Made by a program: the position numbers and the translations under genes. Shown here in pieces: positions 16,714 through 24,908 of a stretch of 37,300 nt of DNA. Each line of letters starts with the position of its first letter. Positions within the stretch are counted from its first letter, which is position 1. A model generated the notes under the pieces. The model was not told the origin of the DNA, searched no databases, and saw nothing but the letters and a program-made list of their open reading frames with translations. The stretch comes from a bacterium (GTDB lineage Bacteria; Actinomycetota; Acidimicrobiia; Acidimicrobiales; CATQHL01): positions 1-37,300 of the forward strand of contig JAPOYM010000075.1 of assembly GCA_026706565.1 (NCBI GenBank), given 5' to 3'.

Positions 16714-17628
16714 GTGAATCGCCCCGCGCCCGCCGCCGACGCCCCGCTGCGGCTGCTCACGGTGCATGCGCACCCCGACGACGAGTCCTCCAAGGGGGCT
16801 GCGACGGTGGCCCGCTACGTGGACGAGGGCGTCCGGGCAGTGCTGGTGTGCTGCACGGGCGGCGAGGAGGGCGACATCTTGAACCCCGCCGCGGACGGGC
16901 CCGGGGTGAGAGAACGCCTCGCGGAGGTGCGCCGCGCCGAACTCCACCGCGCGGCGGCGATCATCGGCTATCACGAGGTGGTGTGGTTGGGCTACCGCGA
17001 CTCGGGATACCCCGAGGCGCCCGACGCTGACGGGCCGGAGGCGCCGCTCGACCTGCCGGCCGGGTCGTTCGGCGGCGCTCCCCTCGAGGAGGCGACGGAG
17101 CGTCTGGTGCGGATCCTGAGAGCCGAGCGCCCGCACGTTCTGGTGATCTACCCCGACGACCAGCAGGGCTACCGCCACCCCGATCATCTGCGCGTACACG
17201 ACGTGGGCCTCGCCGCCTACGAGGCGGCCGGCGACCCGCAGGCGTTCGCCGCCGCGGGACCGCCGTGGCGGCCGCCCAAGCTCTACTACTCGCTCTGGTC
17301 TAAGGCCCGCATGCTGGCTGTCCACGAGGCGTTCGGCGAGTCGGGCCTGCAGTCGCCGTATGAGCAGTGGTGGTTCGAGCGCGACTGGCAGGACCATCGC
17401 ATCACGACCCGCGTCGAGGTCGCGAAATGGTACGACCGGCGCTGCGACGCCCTGCTCGCCCACGCCACCCAGGTGGACCCCGACTCGCCGTTCTGGTTCG
17501 GGCTGCCGCGCCGGGTCGCAGCCGAGGCGTACCCGTGGGACGACTACATCCTGGCCCGCTCCGACGTGGCGACGACGCTCCCCGAGGACGACCTGTTCGC
17601 GGGGCTGCGCACGCCGGCGGCCGGCTGA
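16714..17628 (+). CDS. mca: Mycothiol S-conjugate amidase
   Basis: A 304-aa zinc amidohydrolase of the LmbE/PIG-L family. Mca splits mycothiol S-conjugates into a mercapturic acid for export and GlcN-Ins for recycling, a detoxification route confined to mycothiol-producing actinobacteria. The zinc site is in 'VHAHPDDESSKGAATVARYV' (H20, D23) with a further histidine in 'GYRHPDHLRVHD' (~155). 'CTGGEEGDILNP' and 'WWFERDWQDHRITTRVEV' are typical of Mca and differ from the deacetylase MshB. The start is a GTG at 16714, 19 bp after the previous gene; a downstream GTG gene follows by 11 bp. This is the best single taxonomic clue in the window. Confidence 0.9.
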   Translation: MNRPAPAADAPLRLLTVHAHPDDESSKGAATVARYVDEGVRAVLVCCTGGEEGDILNPAADGPGVRERLAEVRRAELHRAAAIIGYHEVVWLGYRDSGYPEAPDADGPEAPLDLPAGSFGGAPLEEATERLVRILRAERPHVLVIYPDDQQGYRHPDHLRVHDVGLAAYEAAGDPQAFAAAGPPWRPPKLYYSLWSKARMLAVHEAFGESGLQSPYEQWWFERDWQDHRITTRVEVAKWYDRRCDALLAHATQVDPDSPFWFGLPRRVAAEAYPWDDYILARSDVATTLPEDDLFAGLRTPAAG

Positions 17629-17639
17629 GCCCACGCGGC

Positions 17640-18026
17640 GTGGACTCGTTCCTGAGCGACGATTGGCTCGGGGCCGTCCGGGCCGCGGCCGGCGGGCTCC
17701 CGGAGGTCCCGGGCGTCGGCGCGGCTGTGAGCATCGAGGTTCCGGGCGGACCGGCGGGGACGAGCCGCTTCGGGGTCGTGGTGACCGACGGGCGGCTCGT
17801 CGAGTTGAGCCCCGGACGGCTCGCCGAGGCCGACTGCAGGGTCTCATGCTCCTACGGCGACGCCTGTGACATTCTCGCTGGACGCCTCGACCCCGCGGTG
17901 GCCTACATGCAGGGCCGCCTCAAAATCGACGGCGCCTACGAGGCGGTCCTGTTCGGCCTTCGCCCGCTCCTGGCCGCCGACGCTTTCGGCGCCTTCGCCG
18001 CCGAGGTGGCGGCCCTCACCGGATAG
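17640..18026 (+). CDS. SCP2 sterol-binding-domain protein
   Basis: A small 128-aa protein that fits a single SCP2 (sterol carrier protein 2) domain, a hydrophobic-pocket fold that binds lipids or acyl-CoA. 'FGVVVTDGRLVELSPGRLAEADCRVSCSYGDACDILAGRLDPAVAYMQGRLKIDG' is the recognisable part, in which 'GRLDPAVAYMQGRLKIDG' is the classic C-terminal SCP2 signature. The start is a GTG at 17640, 11 bp after mca, so it is probably co-transcribed with it; the ORF-track start at 17367 lies inside mca. Its biological role and ligand are not evident from the neighbourhood. Confidence 0.8.
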   Translation: MDSFLSDDWLGAVRAAAGGLPEVPGVGAAVSIEVPGGPAGTSRFGVVVTDGRLVELSPGRLAEADCRVSCSYGDACDILAGRLDPAVAYMQGRLKIDGAYEAVLFGLRPLLAADAFGAFAAEVAALTG

Positions 18027-18030
18027 CTAG

Positions 18031-18053
18031 GGCGGGGCGTTCGCCCCCCCGCC
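18031..18053. terminator. GC-rich hairpin between convergent SCP2 and xsc genes
   Basis: GGCGGGGC and GCCCC(CCC)GCC pair around a GTTC loop, with a 3-nt bulge, in the 65-bp gap between two convergent genes. It could stop transcription from either side, but there is no T-run on either strand. Confidence 0.4.
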
Positions 18054-18091
18054 GCGCCGGGTCGTGCTCGTTGCCGGCGCCGCAGAGGCGG

Positions 18092-19858
18092 TCATGTGTA
18101 GTCGGCGTACTTCTCCAGGTGGCGGACGGGGCGGCTGAGGGCGTCCTTGCGGAACGGGTCGCCCAGCTCCTTGGTACACATGACCTCCAGCACTGTGGTG
18201 CGGCCGGCGTTCATCTGGGCGTCGATCGCCGCGGTCAGCGCCGGCCCCACGTCCTCGAGGCAGCGGACCCGCACGCCGTCGGCGCCCATGGCCCGGGCCA
18301 CCTCGGACCAGTCCTCGCCGCCGTCGAGTTCGCCGGCCACGAAGCGACGGCCGTAGAAGTCCACCTGGTTCTTCTTCTCGGCGCCCCACTGGCGGTTGTG
18401 GAACACCACCGCGGTGACCGGGATGTCGTGGCGCACCGCCGTCATGGTCTCCACCATGCTCATGGCCCACGCCCCGTCGCCCACGTAGGCCACCGCGGGG
18501 CGGTCCGGCGCGGCCTTCTTGGCGCCGATGATGGTGGGCAGCGCGTAGCCGCAGTTGCCCCAGCTCATGGCGGCGAAGAACGACCGGGGCTCCTCGAAGC
18601 GCAGGTAGCTGTTGGCCACCGAGTTGATGTTGCCGATGTCGGTGGACACCATCACCCGCTCGGGCATCGCCCGCTCCAGCTCGCGCAGCACCTGGCGGGG
18701 GTGCATCCAGTCGTCGGCCTCCGCCGCGGCCTGCTTGATCGCCTCGACGCTGAAATCGTCGGTCTCCTCGGTCCAGTCGTCGAGTTCGGCCTCCCAGTCG
18801 GCCACCTCCGCGGCGATGCCGGCGGCCCGCTGGGCCTTGGTGGCGTCGCAGGCCAGTTCCCGGCTGGCCAGGCGCCGGGTGAGTGCGCTCGCCGCGGCGC
18901 CGGCGTCGCCGCATACGCCCACGTCGATGCGCTTGACGAGCCCGAGCATCTTGGAGTCGGCGTCCACCTGGATGACCTTGGCGCCGCTGGGCCAGTAGTC
19001 CAGGCCGTGCTGGGGCAGCGTGCCGAACGGACCCAGCCGGGTGCCCAGCGCCAGCACCGCGTCGGCTCGTGAGATCAGGCGCATCGCTGCCTTCGAGCCC
19101 TGGTAGCCCAGCGGCCCGCACCGCAGAGGGTGCGACGCCGGGAAGGAGTCGTTGTGCAGGTAGCTGTTCACCACCGGGCAGCCCAGGCGCTCGGCCAGCG
19201 CCACCGTCTCGGCCATGGCGTCGCCCATCACAACCCCGCCGCCGGCGATCATCACCGGGAACGAGGCCCCGGCCAGCAGGTCGGCCGCTGCGGCCAGGCT
19301 GCGGTCGCCTCCCGGACCCCGGTCGAGGCGCTGCGGCGCCGGTATCTCCACGTCGATGTCGCCGTAGAAGCGGTCGCGGGGGATGTTGAGCTGCGTGGGT
19401 CCCATCTCCGACAGCGCCCGGTCGAAGCAGCGGGCCGTCAGCTCGGCCATGCGGCGCTCGTTGTTGACGTGGCCCTGGTACTTGGTGAACTCCTGGAACA
19501 TCGGCAGCTGGTTGGCCTCCTGGAACCCGCCGAGACCGATGCCCATCGTCCCCGCCTCGGGCGTGACGATCACGACGGGGCTGTGGGCCCAGAACGCCGC
19601 GGCGACGGCGGTCACGCAGTTGGAGATGCCCGGGCCGTTCTGGCCGATCACGACGCCGTGGCGGCCGCTCACGCGGCTGAAGCCGTCTGCCATGTGGGCC
19701 GCGCCCTGCTCGTGCACCACCGGCACCAGCTCGATGCCGGCCGGCTCGAAGATGTCCATGGCGTCCATGAAGGCGCTGCCCATGATGCCGAAGATGGTGT
19801 CGACGCCGTGGGCGACCATCGTCTCCACGAACGCCTCGCTGGGGGTCATGCGGGTCAT
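18092..19858 (-). CDS. xsc: Sulfoacetaldehyde acetyltransferase
   Basis: A 588-aa thiamine-diphosphate enzyme. Xsc converts sulfoacetaldehyde plus phosphate to acetyl phosphate and sulfite, the C-S bond-breaking step of C2-sulfonate (taurine, isethionate) catabolism. The opening 'MTPSEAFVETMVAHGVDTIF', 'GIMGSAFMDAMDIFEPAGI', 'VVHEQGAAHMADG' (catalytic Glu50) and 'GIGLGGFQEANQLPMFQEFT' are distinctive of Xsc compared with acetolactate synthases. The diphosphate/Mg site is 'YVGDGAWAMSMVET' near 456, followed by 'NRQWGAEKKNQVDFY'. The start is the ATG at 19858 with GGAGG 7-8 nt upstream; the second Met three codons in is an alternative. It is the last gene of the minus-strand sulfonate operon, 24 bp after the molybdoenzyme gene. 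No phosphotransacetylase gene is in the window. Confidence 0.95.
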   Translation of the reverse strand: MTRMTPSEAFVETMVAHGVDTIFGIMGSAFMDAMDIFEPAGIELVPVVHEQGAAHMADGFSRVSGRHGVVIGQNGPGISNCVTAVAAAFWAHSPVVIVTPEAGTMGIGLGGFQEANQLPMFQEFTKYQGHVNNERRMAELTARCFDRALSEMGPTQLNIPRDRFYGDIDVEIPAPQRLDRGPGGDRSLAAAADLLAGASFPVMIAGGGVVMGDAMAETVALAERLGCPVVNSYLHNDSFPASHPLRCGPLGYQGSKAAMRLISRADAVLALGTRLGPFGTLPQHGLDYWPSGAKVIQVDADSKMLGLVKRIDVGVCGDAGAAASALTRRLASRELACDATKAQRAAGIAAEVADWEAELDDWTEETDDFSVEAIKQAAAEADDWMHPRQVLRELERAMPERVMVSTDIGNINSVANSYLRFEEPRSFFAAMSWGNCGYALPTIIGAKKAAPDRPAVAYVGDGAWAMSMVETMTAVRHDIPVTAVVFHNRQWGAEKKNQVDFYGRRFVAGELDGGEDWSEVARAMGADGVRVRCLEDVGPALTAAIDAQMNAGRTTVLEVMCTKELGDPFRKDALSRPVRHLEKYADYT

Positions 19859-19882
19859 GTCCTCATCCTCCGTTGAACAAGA

Positions 19883-22696
19883 TCACAGCGCGTAGGCGGC
19901 GGGGGCGGGCTTGAGCGGGCGGGCGTACCACAGGGGCCGGCGCAGACCGCCGGGGCCCGGCGCGGGGCGGGTCATGGCCAGCCACTCCCGGTAGGCCGCC
20001 CTGGCCTCGGCGGTGTCCACGACCACGTCGCCGTAGTCGTCGCCGGGCTGGGCGGGCGAAACCCGCACCCGCTGGTGCCAGCACTGCATGCCCGAGACAG
20101 GGTCGGGCTGCACGCAGAAGGTGAGGTTCTGGTGCACGCCGGTGTCGCTCCACCAGATCCGTTCGGTGTCGTCGTCGGCGCTGGCGTGGCTCTGGGGGCG
20201 GCCCCGGCGCCTCAGCCGCCAGACCGTGCCGTCGTTGCTGATGTCGGCGTCGCCGCCCGCCCAGGACCCGCCGGTCGACGGATCCAGGCGCCAGCGGCCC
20301 ATGTGGTGCGACGCCGCCACCACGCCGGGGCGGATCCCCTCGGTGCGCCAGGCGCCGATCACGAAGTGGCCGATGCGGGTGGTGATCCGCACCAGGCCGC
20401 CCACCTCGATGCCGAGCGCCTCGGCGTCGGAGGGGTGGATCCACAACGGGTGGCGGTGGCTCAGTTCCGACAGCCACTTGCTGTTGGCCGAGCGGGTATG
20501 GATCAGCGTCGGGATGCGGAACGTCGGCAGCAGGATCCGCTCGTCGCCGGCCAGGTCCAGGTCCTCCCAGTGCACGTGCGACGGGATCCAGGTCGGCGTG
20601 GCGTACTCGGGCCAGCCCCAGTCCGCCAGCGTCTCGGAGTACAGCTCCAGCTTGCGCGACGGGGTCGGGAAGCCCTCCCGGGCTGTGCCGTCCACCTGCA
20701 CCGCCGGCGAGCCGTCGCCGAGGCCCGGCAGGTGCAGGCCGGCCAGGTCCTCCGGCGAGCCCGACCAGGCGCCGGGGGTGCCGGAGCGGCGGAAGACGCC
20801 GGCTTCGTCGAGGTCGCAGTCCTGCAACTCCGACGGATCGACTTGGCGCTCGTACGGCAGGTACATGTCGCCCTCGAGGGCGTAGGCCCCCCGGTCGCGC
20901 ATGAACTCCAGCGGCGTCTGACCTGCCGCCGCGGCGTCGTCGGCGAGCCCCGGAACCGCTGCGAACATGGCCCCGTAGTACTCGTCGGTGCTCAGGCGCG
21001 TTCCGGGTTCGGCGGGGCTCTCGAACCAGCGGCGGATGCCCAGGGCGCCGTCGGGGTCGATGCGCCACGACAGCTCGATCCAGAACTCGTTCTCCTCCCA
21101 CACCTCGCCGGGGTTGAACTCGTGCGTGCGCGACTCGTGGGTCACGGCGTCGCCGCGGATCTCGGCGTAGCGGCGCAGCACCGGCTGGCGGAAGCCGATC
21201 CAGCGCCCGGCGTGGGTCTCGAAGCTGGCCACGTCATGGCGCTCCGCCCCGACCCCCATGGGCAGCACGTAGTCCGCGAATACGGCCGTCTCCGACCAGG
21301 TCGGCGTGAGGGCCACGTGGCAGGCGACCTTGTCGGGGTCGGTGAGGGCCTCCAGCCAGCTGAACCCGTCGGGATTGGTCCACACCGGGTTGTAGACCCG
21401 GCTGAAGTACACCTCCAGGCGGCCCCGGCCCTCCGCCAGGAAGTGCGGCAGCAGGATCGACATCTCGTGGTAGGCCAGCGGGTACTCCTGCGGCCAGCTG
21501 AGCTCGTTCCACTGCTCGGGGGGCGGGGCCGACGGCGGGTGCGGCGCCTTGTACTTGTTCCAGCCGTTGCCGGTGGTGCCCCCGACGGTGCCCACCGAGC
21601 CGGTGAGCACGTTCAAGAAGAACAGGCATCGGGCCGTCTGCCAGCCGCCCAGGTTGCCGGCGCCCGCCGCCCGCCAGTTGTGGGAGGCGAACCTGGTGGG
21701 ATGGGCGCCGATGATCCCGGCGATCTCGCTGATCTGCGACGCCGCCACGCCGCAGACCCGCTCGGCCTCCTCGGGCGTGCAGGCGGCGTAGTCGTCGAGC
21801 AGGGCGGGGCCCACCGAGTCGAACTCCACCGGGCGGTGCGGGTGGCGCTGTCGCAGGTAGACCTCCCAGTTGCACCAGCGTCGCACGAAGTCGCGCTCCC
21901 AGGCGCCGTTGAGCAGCAGCAGCCGGGCGATGGCCAGCAGCAGGAACGGCTCGGTGCCGGGCCACGCCGGCAGCCAGTGGTCGGCCTTGGCGCCGGTGTT
22001 GGAGAGCCGGGGATCCACGCAAATGACCGTCGCCCCCTTGGCTTGCGCCTCGATGATCCGCTGGGCGTGCGGGTTGAAGTAGTGGCCCGACTCCAGGTGC
22101 GAGGAGATGAGGAAAATCACCTCGGCGTTGGCGAAATCCGACGACGGCCGGTCGTGGCCCATCCAGCTCTGGTAGCCGATGCGGGCGTTGGAGCTGCAGA
22201 TGTTGGTGTGGCTGTTGTGGCCGTCCACCCCCCAGCATTGGAGCACCCGCTCGGCGTAACCGTCCTCGCCGGGGCGCCCGACGTGGTACATCACCTCGTT
22301 CCGGCGGCCCTCGGCGATGGCGGTGCGGATGCGGCCACCGATGTCGTTGAGGGCCTCGTCCCAGCTCACGCGTTCCCATTGCCCCGAGCCCCGCTCCCCG
22401 GCCCGCCGCAGCGGGTAGAGGATCCGCTCGTGGTCGTCGATCTGGTTGAGCGTGGCCGGGCCCTTGGCGCAGTTCCGCCCCCGGCTGGCCGGATGCAGGG
22501 GATTGCCCTCGATGCGGTCGATGCGCCCGGTGGCCTGATTGACGTGGCACAGCAGGCCGCAAGCGGCCTCGCAGTTGAAGCAGGTGGTGGGCACCAAGGT
22601 GTGACGGTGCTCCAGCCGGCGGGGCCAGGCCTTGGCGTCGAGCGAGGTGACGTCGTGCCAGGTCTCGTGCGGGGGATAGCCGGACAACTCGGGCAC
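19883..22696 (-). CDS. Molybdopterin oxidoreductase catalytic subunit, SoeA-like sulfite dehydrogenase
   Basis: A 937-aa complex iron-sulfur molybdoenzyme subunit. The N-terminal [4Fe-4S] site is C39, C42, C46 ('CFNCEAACGLLC') and C76 ('GRNCAKGP'). The likely Mo ligand is C167 in 'HTNICSSNARIGYQSWMG', a cysteine as in the PsrA/PhsA/SoeA branch, not the serine of DMSO reductases. The C-terminal molybdopterin-dinucleotide domain has 'SANSKWLSELSHRHPLWIHP'. There is no twin-arginine signal, which points to a cytoplasmic enzyme as reported for SoeA and unlike periplasmic PsrA/PhsA. Next to xsc, oxidation of the released sulfite to sulfate is the best hypothesis. The start is a GTG at 22696 with GGAG upstream; the ORF-track start at 23368 reads into the upstream gene. 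Polysulfide/thiosulfate reductase activity remains possible. Confidence 0.82.
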   Translation of the reverse strand: MPELSGYPPHETWHDVTSLDAKAWPRRLEHRHTLVPTTCFNCEAACGLLCHVNQATGRIDRIEGNPLHPASRGRNCAKGPATLNQIDDHERILYPLRRAGERGSGQWERVSWDEALNDIGGRIRTAIAEGRRNEVMYHVGRPGEDGYAERVLQCWGVDGHNSHTNICSSNARIGYQSWMGHDRPSSDFANAEVIFLISSHLESGHYFNPHAQRIIEAQAKGATVICVDPRLSNTGAKADHWLPAWPGTEPFLLLAIARLLLLNGAWERDFVRRWCNWEVYLRQRHPHRPVEFDSVGPALLDDYAACTPEEAERVCGVAASQISEIAGIIGAHPTRFASHNWRAAGAGNLGGWQTARCLFFLNVLTGSVGTVGGTTGNGWNKYKAPHPPSAPPPEQWNELSWPQEYPLAYHEMSILLPHFLAEGRGRLEVYFSRVYNPVWTNPDGFSWLEALTDPDKVACHVALTPTWSETAVFADYVLPMGVGAERHDVASFETHAGRWIGFRQPVLRRYAEIRGDAVTHESRTHEFNPGEVWEENEFWIELSWRIDPDGALGIRRWFESPAEPGTRLSTDEYYGAMFAAVPGLADDAAAAGQTPLEFMRDRGAYALEGDMYLPYERQVDPSELQDCDLDEAGVFRRSGTPGAWSGSPEDLAGLHLPGLGDGSPAVQVDGTAREGFPTPSRKLELYSETLADWGWPEYATPTWIPSHVHWEDLDLAGDERILLPTFRIPTLIHTRSANSKWLSELSHRHPLWIHPSDAEALGIEVGGLVRITTRIGHFVIGAWRTEGIRPGVVAASHHMGRWRLDPSTGGSWAGGDADISNDGTVWRLRRRGRPQSHASADDDTERIWWSDTGVHQNLTFCVQPDPVSGMQCWHQRVRVSPAQPGDDYGDVVVDTAEARAAYREWLAMTRPAPGPGGLRRPLWYARPLKPAPAAYAL

Positions 22697-22710
22697 GGCG
22701 CGATCTCCGT

Positions 22711-24225
22711 CTAGGAGAGCGGGACGGACTGGCCCGCCTGCACGAAGCTGTCCTCGTAGAACCACATGCCGGCGACGGCACAGATCCCAGCCGCGGCGGC
22801 CGGCCAGGGGCCTGTACCGGTTGCAAGGCCGGCAGAAACGAGTGCGGCCGGGACGGCCAGGCCCAGCACGACCCCGCCTGCCCAGAACCGGCGGGCGTAG
22901 CGGCCGCGGGTCATCGCCGCCACCGCAGCGGAGACGTGGGCCGTGCGGTGCGGAGCCAGCTCGACCGCCACGAGCACCGCCGTGGCTGCCAACCCCGCCA
23001 GCAGCACCCACTGCACCGTGTCGGCGCTGGGCACGTCCGCGGCCAGGTCCAGCACGGCGTAGCCGGCGCTGCCCGCCACCGCGGCCTGCGCCAGCAGCGT
23101 CGGCAGCACCAGGTGCGACTGCCAGAGGTCGCGACCCTCGCACTGGGCGAACAGGAAGGCGGTGTAGCCCGCCGTGGCCGCGGCCAGCAGCGCAGCCGGG
23201 GCGGCGAGCGCCTGCAGCGCCCCAACCGAGCCGACCACGCCGGCACCGAACCAGGCCGCGCAGACCGCGGCGAAGGCCCCGAGGACCACGGCGCCCTTCA
23301 CCAGCCAGGACCGGCGGTTGGCCCGGGTTATCAGGTAGTAGAAGCGGTCGGGCCGGCGCAGGTCCCACACCAGCAGGACTCCCGTGATCGCCAGGAACAC
23401 GCCGGCGACCACCGCCGGCACCACGCCCGCCACGGCCTGCTCGCCGCCGTGGCCGAGCAGCACCAGCAACGCAGCCACGGCCATCGTGCCCGCGGCGACC
23501 GCTTTGGTGACCAAGTAGCCGGCCACCTTCGCCTTCCAGGTCATCTGGTGCGCGGTGGTGTAGGTCGTGCGGGCCTCTACGCCGGCGCTGCGGGCATCGG
23601 GGGTCGGGTGCTGGGGGGTGGTGTCGGCCCAGATCATCCCGTCGCCGGCGATCGCTGTGCGCAGCGGATCCAGCGACGCCGGGTTGGCGCCCAGGTAGTG
23701 GACCTTGGGCAGGGTCCCCTGCTCGGGAGCCCGCACCGCGGTGTCGCTGCGTGCGATGAGACTGGTGGTCTCGTCATCGGGGTCGTCGAGATCGGCCACC
23801 TTGATGGCGTGCGTTGGGCACACCACGACGCAACTCGGCTCGAGACCTTGCTCGATGCGATGGTTGCAGAAATTGCACTTGTTCGCGGTGTTCGTGTCCG
23901 GGTTGATGTAGATGGCGTCGTAGGGGCAGGCGTTCATGCACCCCTTGCAGCCGATGCAGTTCTCGTCGTCGAAGTCCACGACGCCGTTGGGTGCCCGGAA
24001 CAGCGCGTTCGTGGGGCAGATGGCGATGCACGGCGCGTCGTCGCAGTGATTGCAGCGCATCACCGAGAAGTGCCGGTCGACGTCGGGGAACGAGCCCGTC
24101 TCGATGTACTTGACCCAGGTCCGGTTCACGCCGAGGGGGATGTCGTGCTCGCTCTTGCACGCCACCGTGCAGGCGTGACAGCCGATGCAGCTCTCGCTGT
24201 CGAGCAGGAAGCCGAGCCGGGTCAC
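22711..24225 (-). CDS. Fused FeS electron-transfer / NrfD membrane subunit (SoeBC-like)
   Basis: A 504-aa fusion of two subunits that are normally separate. Residues 1-~190 form a four-cluster ferredoxin-like B subunit: 'CIGCHACTVAC', 'CNHCDDAPCIAIC', 'CIGCKGCMNAC' and 'CNFCNHRIEQGLEPSCVVVC'. After a linker of ~60 residues ('TYTTAHQMTWKAKVAGYLV') comes an NrfD/PsrC-type membrane domain with about eight hydrophobic segments. It would pass electrons from the molybdoenzyme to membrane quinone. The start is a GTG at 24225 behind GGGAGG, overlapping the tetR stop (GTGA); the ORF-track start at 24498 lies inside tetR. The molybdoenzyme gene follows after 14 bp. The order and sulfonate context support a SoeBC-like role; the fusion also fits generic PsrBC-type proteins. 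Confidence 0.85.
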   Translation of the reverse strand: MTRLGFLLDSESCIGCHACTVACKSEHDIPLGVNRTWVKYIETGSFPDVDRHFSVMRCNHCDDAPCIAICPTNALFRAPNGVVDFDDENCIGCKGCMNACPYDAIYINPDTNTANKCNFCNHRIEQGLEPSCVVVCPTHAIKVADLDDPDDETTSLIARSDTAVRAPEQGTLPKVHYLGANPASLDPLRTAIAGDGMIWADTTPQHPTPDARSAGVEARTTYTTAHQMTWKAKVAGYLVTKAVAAGTMAVAALLVLLGHGGEQAVAGVVPAVVAGVFLAITGVLLVWDLRRPDRFYYLITRANRRSWLVKGAVVLGAFAAVCAAWFGAGVVGSVGALQALAAPAALLAAATAGYTAFLFAQCEGRDLWQSHLVLPTLLAQAAVAGSAGYAVLDLAADVPSADTVQWVLLAGLAATAVLVAVELAPHRTAHVSAAVAAMTRGRYARRFWAGGVVLGLAVPAALVSAGLATGTGPWPAAAAGICAVAGMWFYEDSFVQAGQSVPLS

Positions 24226-24833
24226 CCGACGCCTCCCGCGCTCACAGCCGCGCTGGGGGAGAGCCGGTGGATCCCCGCGCACAGCAACTCCACCAGGTGA
24301 CCGAACGTGTCCTCGGGGTCGTGCGGCAGCGGATGGCCGTCGCCCGACTCGAGGTGGCTGAAGCCGTGGAACGCGCTGCGCAGCGTGCGCGCCGCATGGA
24401 CGCGGTCTGTCTCGCCGAGGTCGTAGTCGCGCAGCACCTGGCCCAGAACGGCCAGCACCTTCTCCACCGCGGCTTCGAGTTCGGCGTCCCCGGCGCACGG
24501 GTAGCGGTCGGTGGCCGCATAGATGCCCGGGTGGTCGCGGACCATCTGCCGCCAGGCACGGCCCACCGCGGCCACGGCGTCGTCGCCGGAAAGCCCGACG
24601 GCGGCGTCGGCCAGCCTCCGAGCCAAGATCACGCGACCCAGGAGGCTGAGGCTGCGGAGCAGATCGTCGTAGCCATCGACGTGGCGGTACAGCGCCGGCT
24701 GGCGAACGCCGAGCATGCCGGCGACCCGGGTGAGGGTCAGCTTGTCGAGGCCCTCGGCATCGGAGATCTGCGCCGCCGCCGACACCACCCTGTCGCGGTC
24801 GAGCGGCCGGCGCGCGTTCGGGGCGCGCGTCAA
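24222..24833 (-). CDS. TetR/AcrR-family transcriptional regulator (WHG domain)
   Basis: A 203-aa regulator. The N-terminal helix-turn-helix is in 'RVVSAAAQISDAEGLDKLTLTRVAGMLGVRQPALYRHVDGYDDLLR' (only part is diagnostic: 'GVRQPALYRHV'), and the C-terminal ligand domain contains 'AARTLRSAFHGFSHLESGDG', the WHG-type signature. The ORF start is a TTG at 24833; it overlaps the TGA of a 15-codon upstream reading frame, so re-initiation is possible. The stop overlaps the next gene's GTG. Being inside the operon between the aminotransferase and the redox genes, it most likely controls this operon and itself, perhaps through the inverted and direct repeats upstream of the aminotransferase gene. The effector (taurine, sulfoacetaldehyde or sulfite) is unknown. 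Confidence 0.85.
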   Translation of the reverse strand: MTRAPNARRPLDRDRVVSAAAQISDAEGLDKLTLTRVAGMLGVRQPALYRHVDGYDDLLRSLSLLGRVILARRLADAAVGLSGDDAVAAVGRAWRQMVRDHPGIYAATDRYPCAGDAELEAAVEKVLAVLGQVLRDYDLGETDRVHAARTLRSAFHGFSHLESGDGHPLPHDPEDTFGHLVELLCAGIHRLSPSAAVSAGGVG

Positions 24834-24908
24834 CGCTCGCCTCGCCAGGGGATCAGCCGCTTCCCCGCTGCCCGCATCGCGCCGTCCGTGCTGACACCCA
24901 GATCGCGC

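Noticed and set aside
19883-22696. Molybdoenzyme as a periplasmic DMSO/TMAO reductase
   Set aside because: There is no Tat signal and the Mo-ligand position reads Cys, not Ser.
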